DNA of 64,000 nucleotides, taken from the NCBI GenBank assembly GCA_025617745.1, contig CM046853.1, forward strand, positions 6,444,873 through 6,508,872, read 5' to 3'. The notes beneath the pieces were generated by a model, which made no database searches, was not told the DNA's origin, and was given only the letters and a program-made list of their open reading frames with translations. This stretch comes from Heliocidaris erythrogramma (lineage: Eukaryota; Echinodermata; Echinoidea; Camarodonta; Echinometridae). This document shows positions 14,901-26,600 of this stretch, one piece after another; position 1 is the first letter of the stretch, and each line of letters opens with the position of its first letter. Position numbers and translations under genes: made by a program.

Positions 14901-16682
14901 AATCCTAAACAGTGACAAGACTGGTTTCCACTAGGGCCATATCAAACGTTACAAGTACGTTGATAAACAAAAATCTAATACCGGTAATACTAAAATGATA
15001 ATGAAATATTTATAAACATATTTACACTAAAAGGAAATGAAAAGTGACAGCATCACTATAGAAAGGCTTAACCTTATTCATAATGTTTTGATCCATACAA
15101 ACAATACTCAGTAATAAAGAAATAATATCTGAGTTGTGAGAGTTGTGGTAACATGGAAACTCTACTGCATCATCTCTGAACAGGGCTTTAATGGGTACCA
15201 ATCACCAAAAAATAGTTTCCTCTGTATGCTAGAGGTTCCATGTCGTTATACTATATTAAAAATATGAACTTCAAATATTAATTCTACTAAGAGATATTTC
15301 AATTTTAATTACCCTCTCTAGAAGCGTAAAAGCGACTAGTGAGTAGACTACTTGATGCACCCGTAATTGCTTGCCAAGATAACGCCTCAAGCGGAACCAA
15401 ACTCGGAGTTAGGTTCAGCGCGAGCATTTTCATGTTATCCTTTATTTCCTTCCTACTCCTCAACTGTTGACCTATAGAATGCCAGAATAAGTTCTTTGAT
15501 GTTGATTTGATACTTTCTAGCCATACAAAAATTAATTTTCAGGTGATTGGTACACTTTAAAGCTGGCAAAGGGATGAGCAAACTGAAAATGAGAATATTT
15601 ACCCCAGCTTGACAGACTTGAGTATTGTCATTACATTGTGTTCCATTCCCCTTTGGCGTAGAAGTAGGACAGGCTGCCGTATTACCAGTGATCTAGAGAG
15701 TTAAGCAAAATCGCCTACTACATATGGATTGTTTTGTCCATATCCCCTATTTCCTCTGAAATCCCATCAGTTTATTTGAAATGACTGCAATCTTGCTGCA
15801 GTTTCTACACGTACAGCAACAAAATATTTTTTCAATCATGAACACAAAAGTATTTATTGAAGAGATCTTCACAATGAAAAACATGTTAGAATAAAAACTC
15901 CCACTTTATCATACAAATCTTTCAGTTAGGACTTCCCTGTTTTGCCTGATCAACCCTCCCTAAAATGATACAGGAAAATTATGCAACTGGAATGGCTGAC
16001 AGAAGTGATTACAAAAAAGGTAGGAAATGCTTAACAAAAAGCAGTGAACAAACCTTTGAACCTCAGTTATCTGACATATATACATTTTGGAGTGAGATAC
16101 ATGTTTCTGCTGTTCTTTCCCTTCATGCCCTGATATGCTCAATTACTTACTATTGATCATAATTTGCATTCAGTTGTAATTTTAAATATGCACCGAACAT
16201 AAGTTGACTATATCTACTACAAGCTGTCCATGCAAGGTAATCCTAGAGATAGTTTGAAAGGATATGTACAGCGTGATTCCATACTGCATTCAGAGTCCGC
16301 CCTGCATGTTGATTGTGAATTAAATGCTACAAACTGACATTGCGACGAGCAGCATGGTCCTTGGGAAGGACTACAAGAAAAGAATGAAAAAAAAAAATCA
16401 AAAAAATCTATTGATGATCTCTAAAGGGATATAACGAAGGAATGAACATTCTGACATACATCTTAAAATGAGCGGCAGTTGTGGAGCTTACGTACATGTA
16501 CATGTACATTTCAGTTGGTGTATTTAACCCTTGAAATCTGACTTGAAGTCTTATTTCTTGCATGGAAAAATTTACAGCAGTGAAAAAAATTACTTTTTTT
16601 GTTCACAGTGGCTCTTTTCGGATTTGCTATCATGCAAGTGAGACCTTTTCTTTTTTTAATATATGTTTTCATGTACAAGAGA

Positions 16683-16738
<56 letters not shown>

Positions 16739-19585
16739 TGACTTACCTGCACTGCATTTTTTGGTTAAACTGATCTCGTGTGAGCTGGCATGTATTAGCA
16801 TCACAGCACTGATCATTACACTGGTCTTCATATCCACAATCACATTCTTCACCCAGATCTACAATCAGATTACCACAGATTGGAATGTTGCTTGCTATAA
16901 AGAAAGGAATAAAGATTTTTAAAAAATGTTTAAATATCACAATTAGTCTTTTCCTCCCCATATACAATGAGATTACAACAAATTAGGATGATAATTGCTA
17001 TAAAAAGAAATATGAAACTGGTTATAAATCACAATCACTGTCTTTATAGCCCCATCACGTAAGTTTGTGACTCTATTTTCATGCCATGTACCATTTTAAA
17101 TTATGTTGGTGTTTATTTTAAATTTTAAATTATGTTATTGCCATTAAAAATATTTACATATTTTCTTATTTAAAATCAATATTTTAATGCACCTGTGGTT
17201 TACGTTGTCTATGATTTTTTTTACATAAGTATTCCTTTTCTCTCTTTAGTGCTCATATACATGTATAATATACACATATTTTGATTACGCCATACGGACT
17301 CAATCAACAGTCCAGTGAATCGCAGCAACATTGACACGAACATTACACAGCACCTGTTAAACAGGGCAGTCTTTTATAATTAGCAAAAACCATGTCTTGA
17401 AATTTGATAACTGTGCAACAACATGATAAGTAATATGCATAAATTACTGCACATGGCGATGTAAATTGTGTAAATTTTCACCCAAAAGAGTTAATGAAAA
17501 ACAGGGCACATTTCTCATTATGAAGGTGAGACTTAACCCTAAAAGGGCCGGGGAGTGGTGGAATCCACCCCCCCTAGACGTTTCTCGCGATATGTCCGCA
17601 ACGCACAAAGCAGTCGCCGCGGCGTTTCGTGACTTTTTTCTTTCGAATCTGACACATCTTTTGAGACCAAATTCGCGATGTCCGGGCATGCGGTTCCGAA
17701 GTCATGCAACATTTCGTACTTGCACGTCAGACCGAAAATTGCTCAAATAATTTCAATACAAAATGTGTTTTCAGCCAAAATTTAGAAATCTATGAATATT
17801 TTTACATTTGCTGACTGAAATTAATTTATTTTAGGCTGTTTATGTTCGCGAAAGTGTCCCCGACAAATTTCATCCAAAAAACAATAAAAAACAAAAGGTA
17901 AAAAAAACAAAGAAATACATAAGAAATTTAAAATACAATAAAATACATAAGAAATCAATTTTGATACCGAATTTTTTTCAAGTATATTTGCTAAGAATAG
18001 TGGAAAGAGTGTCTAGACCAAAAATTAGCATATTTTGAGCTTTATTTAATGATTTAAAGCAAAATTTTGATTTCTTGATTTTGATTCAACCCCCCCCGGC
18101 CGTGGCATAGCCAAAATATCCCGGCCCTTTTACGGTTAAAGACAAAATTATCAAGGGTAGTATTTTCACTGCTTGTCTAAAATCATTGCAACGAACTTGA
18201 GTGAACTATAAAATATAAACTAACCTTGCAGATGACTCAAGTTTGACTGAGTGAAAGCAATATTCTTATATGTGCCCTGTAAGAAGGGCATTCAAGAAGT
18301 CTTGTGAAACATGGTCAATGCCACAAAGATTTTTATAAAAGTCTGTATTACTTCAGATGAATATGGGAAAATGGATAAAGATGATTATCAATAGGAATCA
18401 CTTGGTAATTTGAAGCATGATAACTTAAGTAAGGAGAACAAGAACTTACGATCAAAACATCCTCCATTCTCTCTAATGACTACGCTCATGTTGCCAATAC
18501 TGCATGACGAGAATTCATCATTGAAACGCTTATCACCAGATGTAGCGCTAGCATACATGATGTAGTTACCATCGCTTCGTGTGTTGGGATTATCACCAGG
18601 GCGGCATCTGTCAGGATAGTCGTGCTGTCAATTCAATCACATTAAATAAAGCAATTACATTAATTCAATAAGCTTTTGTTTTTCAATAGTAATGTTTCCA
18701 ATTTGTTCTTCTAAAAGAGCTCAATATGTCAATGTAATGTTTTCTCACATTTTATATTTTAAAGGTAAAATGTGACATCTATAACAAGTCTTTTTTCCCC
18801 TTATATTGGAAATGTTGTAGTTTACCTAACATATAACATCTTTAAAGATGTAATTTGATGGTTTTATATCTTTTTTTGCATGCATATATGGTCTGAATTT
18901 ATATAATTTATATCAATAAACACCCGATCATAGCTTAGAAATAACTCTACAACCATCCAATGTTTTCTTAGATATCCTGTCTGAGAAATTTGAATAACTT
19001 GGATGTTGGTCATACTATTGTATGACATATCACAATCCTCTAAATCTCACAATCATTCATGTTGTTCCATCATATTAAGTCCAAATAAACAAGAATGATT
19101 TAAAATAGATGAAAATGAAAATGAAATAAAGAGAATTTTTTTTTATTCCTACAATCCTTAATATCAATAATAATAGCTAGATTTATATTGCTCATGTATC
19201 CATCGCATGGGGATGCTCAAAGTGCCTACAGTACAAAGTACTATTATTATCCTGGCTTCATAAATTATTCTGTGCTGCTTTGTACAACAAAGTATACTTC
19301 CTATTCTAATATATCATATTTATTACAGACAAAAGTACCTACATGTATCGATAATATAAAAGACAATTGTCGATTTTTAAAACTACTTTCGCTTTCATTT
19401 TGACCTAAAAATACTTACAGGTGAGCCAAAGTTGTGACCGAGCTCATGAGCGAATGTGATATGTGAAACTTTGCTTGCTACTGTGGAGCCATAGTTCTGG
19501 ATGGTTACAACACCAGTATTCAAGCTCTGAAAAACGCCCGAGAGGCGAACATTCTTCTCACAGATACCACCAGATGTACCTTCAT

Positions 19586-19643
<58 letters not shown>

Positions 19644-20629
19644 GATTTCAATTCGATGGTTTTATTACATTCTCATCGCAGCAGTAATGATGCTGAATTA
19701 TAAAAATATTTACAGAGTAAAAATGAACATTAAAATTTCAATAAACAACACGTATAGAGTAACGAGATATAAGAATGACATAATAACAAGAGCCCCAGGG
19801 GGCACGACGCTCACCTGAGGTGAATCAATTCACATCTGGTGCATGTTCTCTCTAGCACCACCAGGAGATATGTTAGAAATTGAAACAACTAGGAGGATGT
19901 ACATGAGATGATGTTAGAAATTAGCATAATTCCCCCCCCCCCCCCACCCCATGGTCTACAATGTCTTGTATTATTTGAATCTCCTACATCTAAGAATGAT
20001 TATTCCCACCAAGTGTGGTTGAATCATACAACAAATCATGCAAAGAATGTACATTTCCCCTCCTGCATATTAACCTCGTCCCAGCAGGACCCCTATGGGG
20101 CCACCCTGAGAATGTCATGAACAACTTTCATTTTTCGTTTATAGAGGTATCTCCATACACAATACCAAGTCTGAGCTTTTCCTGGTTCTGGAGAAGATGT
20201 TTGAAATTTACATAGCTTTACAATTGGGGGCCCTCCCCCTGGGCCCCCTGGGGGCCACATGTACCATTTGAGCAACTTTGGGTCCCCTACCCCTAAGGAT
20301 GATTCCTACCAAGTTTGGTTGAATTCCGATCATGGGTTTTGGAGAAGAAGATGAAAATGTAAAAAGTTAACGGACGACGGACAATGCACGACGGACAAAT
20401 TTCCATCGCAATACCTCACTCGAGCCTAAAAAACCAATAAACATATAACAATTTAATATTCATATATTGCACTTTGAAGGTTGGAAATCAGAAAGTACCT
20501 GGCTGGAAAGGAACAGAGAAAAGAGGAATGAGGAGAGGGTGTGAAAAAGGAGTAAACGAGAAGAAGGAAGTGAGAAAGAAATAAATCGGAAGTACGGAGC
20601 AGGGTGAAGGGAAGAGAAAGAAAGAGAAG

Positions 20630-20660
<31 letters not shown>

Positions 20661-23600
20661 CGGAAGGGGTATAGATAGTCTCAGTCAGGTATGTGAAATC
20701 AAAAACTATAGTGCTTGAATTAAAAATGTTAATAATCCTGTTATGCTGAAATTATAACAATGATTGTATTTATGATTACAAAAATTGCAACGCAAAATAA
20801 ACTTCAGGGCTGGCATGAAAAGTGCTGTTCATAACAAGCACTGAAAAAAATTCGTGAACCAAAGCGAGCTTGAGGGAGCAAAGCGACTGAGTGGGAGAGG
20901 GTGTGGGAGAGGGTGTGCGAGGGGGTAATCCACCCTCCCACAGTAGGGAGATTTTTCAAATTTGGGGATTTCAGAATTGTGCAATCTAGTGCATTCTGTG
21001 GTGAGATATTTAACCTCATTTTCAATGAGAATATCTAATATTAAGATGATTCTGTATAGCATAAGTCATACCAAAACAGGCTCTGAATACACATTTTCAT
21101 CAATACCACAAAATGTGATTTAATGTGTATTATGTGAAGAGCACTTCATGAATAAAACTGAGCTGAATAAGCAACAAATAATCCACTTCTCAAATCCCAA
21201 CTTACTTTTCTAGACTAGTAGTAAGTTGACTTTTCTCAATACAGAATGAAGAATTTCTTTCCACAATGGGTAGGGTCCATAATTCATCCTCCTTCATTTT
21301 TTATCTACATACATGTACTCTGATTGTTCCATTCCATTTTCTTTGTGAATATATTTTGCCTCTCCTGTATCATTATCTCTTTCGATGATGTCTTTGCGCT
21401 TTATTTTGAGGCCACAGAATGCCATGATTTCTGCACTGTTTATGATGTGAAGTTGTTTTGACTTCCTGCGTTCAACAACACCGCTGCCATGCAGCGTGTG
21501 AACGATCAAAATATTCCGTCGATGATCACATACATGTACCTTACAAATGCATGCCATTTACTTTTCCAGATGCCGGGATAAATAAAGACAAACTTTAGTC
21601 TTATCCACACAATCTTGCTGTAGAATTGGAAATTTCCAAGGCTTATCCCTTTAAAATCATAATCCAACTCGGCAAAAGACAGATCATTCGCTTGCTTGAA
21701 ACATCGCAACTGCACTGGGAAACATATGGTGTGCACTGCACAAGACTTGTGTGACTGTGTACATGTAGCAACATGCATGTGCTTGTACAGTATGAATACC
21801 CTTCCGCCGTCAGGCGAGTGCGTGATTACGGGAGGTATTTTGTGTATACACGCAAATCCTCGGCGGTTGATGTGTGTGTATGTACCTACAATGCATGTAG
21901 TAAGCTAAGAGATCACCTCTGATCCCGTCTTCATTGCATGCCCATGTATATTGTGTATACATGATGACGTATGTGCAGAAATTGTGAAATACGCGGAAAA
22001 AATCTAGGATCAAAGGAAAAAGCGGAAAAAGCAGAAAAAAATCTAGGATCGGAGGAAAACGCAGAAATTCGCGAATACATGGAAAATTTTCATGCCTGCA
22101 CACAGCAACTTGTGTCCGTGTTTATACTCTACATACATGTGAAGGGATAGCATAATAACCGCAGAGGATTTATGTCTATACACAAAATACCTCCCGTAAT
22201 CGTGCAATCGCATGAAGGCGGAAGGCTATTCATTGGAAAAATCTCCCTACTGTAGGAGGGGGGGACACCCCCTCCCCACACCCTCTCCTCGCTTTGGTTT
22301 GCAAAAGTTTTTCATGAACAGCATTTTCCATGTCTGTGTGTGAGTACATGTACCAACAATGCGTGTAGTAGGCTAAGGGATCGCCTCCGATCCCGTCTTC
22401 ATTGAATGCCTATGTATACTGTGTATACACGATAACGTATGCGCAGAAATTCGTAATTTTTAAAGGAAAAGCTACATAAGCCATAATAAAACCTGCTACT
22501 GGACAACCACTCCAATGTTTAAAAATTCACTGGTTATCGAGTAGCATTTGCCTTTCATATTTGTGTTCAGCACATTATATTTTCATTATCTCTGCAGTCA
22601 TTTTTTGAAGGGGAAAAAAAAAGGCAGTGCCATTTCTGAGCATAGTATTTAGACAGAAGATTAATGACTTACTTCCAGTGGAGCCAACCCAGGCCAGACC
22701 TAGAACACCATCATTGAAGTCTCTGTCTGCAAACACATAGGCTAGACAATAATCATTATGGTTCTGAAGTGAGTTGAGTTCTAGAAATTTCTCCACACCA
22801 AGGTTTGCAAACCTAAAAGGATTGGTTGCATCCTGCTGTTGTGCAGTACCATTGACCTAAACAAAGATCGGACACAAATGGACATGTTTAAAGGGTACCT
22901 GAGGCCTGAAAAAATAATTTCTGTATAGTTAGCTTACACAAAATCAACCCGAGAAAACTTAACACGACATTCAACGGTGAAAGCATACAGGAGATATTGA
23001 TTTTTGAAAATAAAATACACCCCAAAATTAATATAAACTAGAGCACTCGGAGGGGGGACCAGTCCGAGTACATGTATCCCCCGAACCCGTCACCCGTCAC
23101 CCATCCCCCATTTGAATCAATGTTGTGACTGAAATGGATAAAGTGGCAATTTGGGACCTCGGGTATCACTGCTGACAAAAATGACCTTTTTGTACTTTAC
23201 AATAGGCGTCTTCATCTTACCATAATGCACCTCCATGCGAAATATGAAGATGATCTGACAAGAACTGCAGCCGGTAAAGCGCTCACAAGAAAGTCTTTAC
23301 CATTTCTTTAAAAAATATGGTTACCATGGCAACAATGTCAACTCCGCCCACACCAAACACAATAGGCATCTTCATCTTACCATAATGCACCTCCATGCGA
23401 AATTTGAAGATGATCTGACAAAAACTGCAGCCAGTAGAGCGCTCACAAGAAAATCTTTACCATTTCTTTAAAAAATATGGTTACCATGGCAACAATGTCA
23501 ACTCCGCCCACACCAAACACAATAGGCGTCTTCATCTTACCATAATGCACCTCCATTCGAAATTTGAAGGTGATCCGACAAGAACTGCAGCCAGTAGAGC

Positions 23601-26600
23601 ACTCACAAGAAAATCTCTGCGGCGGACGCGGACGCGGCGCGACGATGCAAAATCCATAGTATCCCCGAACTAGATTTGAGCAAAGACTAGTCGATTGATC
23701 ATGATAGCTCACCTAACAATATATCGATTTCAACGTTTTGTGTTGAATACTTGATTAATCTGTTGGTTAGTTTGAGTAGTAGATTCTCCATAAATTACAC
23801 GCCAAGTGAATTTTCAGTTGGGCAAAAACAGTTTGCGTTGTATACTTCATCCATTTGATGTTTTATTTGGGTTGTATATTATCCCTAAGCTAAGCGCCGA
23901 ATCAATTTTCGATTCAATAAATGTATTTTGCGTCTTATTTTTAATTTACAGTCAAACCTGTCTATAGCGGCCACCGAAGGGAAACAGAAAAAGTGGCCGC
24001 TATAGACAGGTGGCCGCTATAGACAGGTCGGCGGCCATTTTTATTTTTTTGCACATACACTGTTACACGCAACAAAGTTAGTGTACATGCATCCATATAT
24101 ATCACTTAGGAAAACAAGCTATAGATCAACAGATTTGACGTATAACATGTCATATGATATATAAATGCTAAAATAATATGCTTTGTTGTCAATAAATGAG
24201 AAAAACAATAGATATAGGCCCTACGAGCAATCTGTGTAAAATGAATTTTCCCTCAAATTACCACGTACGTACCACCCGCGGTAGACTGCTGTTCTTGATT
24301 TTTATAGTCTAAAAACGATGTCTAATCATGCTTTTGCTTCCTGTCAAAAAATTACAATAATAAGTTTATCTTTTGAATAAAATCGTGCAATCAATTTTCA
24401 TTCAATAAATATTTGCCTTTTGAATGGTTTAAAAGAAGTTTTAACTGTTTTTGAGAACAGGCGATAGAAGGTGATCGCTTGCATTCGTCGAAAGTGCGAA
24501 CGTCGACAATGGCCTGGATCGCCGCGCCGGTGGACGATCCGAGTCGAGTTTTTACGCCGTTTTTCAGCAGGACAATCTCTCGTACATGAAATCGTTATTA
24601 TTGATCTTTAAAAAAAATAATACTTGGGTAGTATTTTATTATTTTCACTTTCTAAAAAAAATCACTCCTTTATGAATTTTTTCAAAAGTTTTAACGCTTT
24701 AAATTCTTTTTTTTATAAATCTTTTAAAAATAAAATATTATATTGAAGTGTACGAGCCTGTGCTATTGCGCAATGGCGATCAATATCAATGCAATGCCGA
24801 CCGCGATAGCTAGCTTAGGAGAACAATACAACTAAAGTGCAGGGGATTGCAGCTGGATGGTGCGAAGATTACGTAAACGAACAATACTAGTGCTTAATTC
24901 TTACTAAAAAGACTTTTAATCTCTAATCAGTCGGCAATGTGGTGAAACTATTAGATCTTCATGGCCATTGTAGAATCTATTCACGACGTTTGTGTGAGAG
25001 TGTGACTGAGCTAGGACTCGGTAAACACATCGCACCTATGGCAAAAACTACTTTTTTGTGCATGAAGCTACGGCTCGACTCGATATTAGTGGCCGCTATA
25101 CGCGGTCAGATATTGTCCGAGGGATACATAATGGGTGGCTGCTGGCCGCGTTAGGCAGGTGACCGCTATATGCAGGGTTTACAACACAGTAATTTCCTGC
25201 GGGGGATTTTTTGGTGGCCGCTATAAGCAGGTGGCCGCTATAGACAGGTGGCCGCTATAGACAGGTGGCCGCTAAGACAGGTTTGACTGTATTTGTTGTT
25301 TCATTTGGTCTGTAGATTCTTTGTAATTTATGCGCCGAACCAATTTCCAATTCGATAAAATATTTTGCGTTGTATCCTTCATTCATTTGTTGTTTCATTA
25401 GAGTTGAATATTATCCATAAGTTCCGCCCCAAATTAATTTTCGAGTGCTTGTCAGCCTTGTCAGCCCCGGCAGCACCTAGCAGACGATAAACCGATAATG
25501 CGATCGTGATAAAATTCCACTACCGCGTCTTGGCGTTCGCTGAACGTGCACGCATAAAAAAACGCACACGCATAGAAAACTGCTCGAGCGGAACTCAACT
25601 CGAGTTGAGTTCCGCGCGTCGATCGCTAACCGCTAACCTGTAGAATGCCGGGTAAAGTTATTTGGGATTAATTTTATACAATCTAACTGTATACAAATTA
25701 TTTTTTTTGGCCTCAGAGACCCTTTACGGTAAATAGGCCTTGATTTTCTTACAATTTAATTAACGATATTTACAGCGAAGAAATATGAAAACAAAATGTC
25801 ATGTTGTAAGATCAATTTTAATTTTTGTTTTCAAAGCTAAGGTTAAGCTCTAGACACTCTTTAATCCAATTCTTTAAGTCTTGATGTATAAGATATGGTC
25901 TGACGGATATGATTAAACAGTAAAAATCTTTCGATTTGACAGAGAGAAAGAGTGAGAGAAAGAGAAAAAGAGAAAGAGAAAAACAGCGAAAGAGAGAAAT
26001 AGAGAGAGAGAGAGAAAGAGAGGGGGAGGTAATGTGACATACCCTGATTCTCCTAATAAAGAAATTGATGTCTCTGATGGTTGGATAGTTCGCTTGGGCA
26101 AATTCTGTGTCCATATAGATAGCGTTAATTGCTGATACATGGTTGTTGAGATTGAGAATGACCTCTGATACATCATTGGAGTAATGTGCTGTGTAAGTGT
26201 GGTCAGCCTGGAGGTACAAACTACACGCCGTATTATCACTGTTGTATGGGGCACGTCTCGTCCGCCTAGGTGCTGTGTATTTATTCTCTGAAGATCCATG
26301 AGCAATGTTTTGCCAGTCAATGTTGGCTTCCTGTAGATGAGCAAACACACAATTAATTGATACAAGACTGAAATAATATAGGATTTGAAGGTTTGCATGG
26401 TGAAGTTGTAATTCAGAAAAAAGGTTTGCGGTACAACCATGTGAGTTGGAATAACTCCACGTTCCGGTCAGAATGCTCTGGCCGTCGTCAGGAGAATGAG
26501 AAGAGCGAATAAATCAGCAGAAAACAATGCAGACAATTAATAATTCTGCTGATTTATTCGCTCTTCTCATTCTCCTGACGACGGCCAGAGCATTCTGACC

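Larger units (their letters stand above)
11995..15602. other. ADAM10 intron 11 with unplaced sequence
   Basis: 3.6 kb. Apart from the listed repeats, 12200-13290 is less AT-rich and holds short ORFs (for example 12369-12653 +, 12851-13093 -) without recognisable relatives. The intron also contains a T run at 14068-14078. I see no additional ADAM10 exon here: exons 11 and 12 already join in phase. Confidence 0.55.
22888..25726. repeat. TTAAAGGGTACC MITE split by later insertions
   Basis: The left end at 22888-23037 (TTAAAGGGTACCTGAGGCC, then AAAATCAACCC) and the right end at about 25545-25726 (GTAGAATGCCGGGTAAAGTT, then GGCCTCAGAGACCCTTTA) form one inverted pair related to the copies at 6658 and 15187. 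About 2.5 kb of other repeats sits between them, so this is the oldest layer here. It lies in intron 5. Confidence 0.65.

Noticed and set aside
15688..16270. A conventional GT-AG intron between ADAM10 exons 10 and 11
   Set aside because: CGCT|GTACAT or GCA|GTATGG joined to the CTAG acceptor shifts frame and meets TAA. The inner GGCAG acceptor keeps frame with CGCT|GT but loses a conserved cysteine. The AT-AC solution fits all data.
25818..26042. Extension of ADAM10 exon 5 into the open SLSLSLS stretch
   Set aside because: It is past a good GTATGT donor whose use keeps exon 6 in phase. The extension is translated microsatellite.
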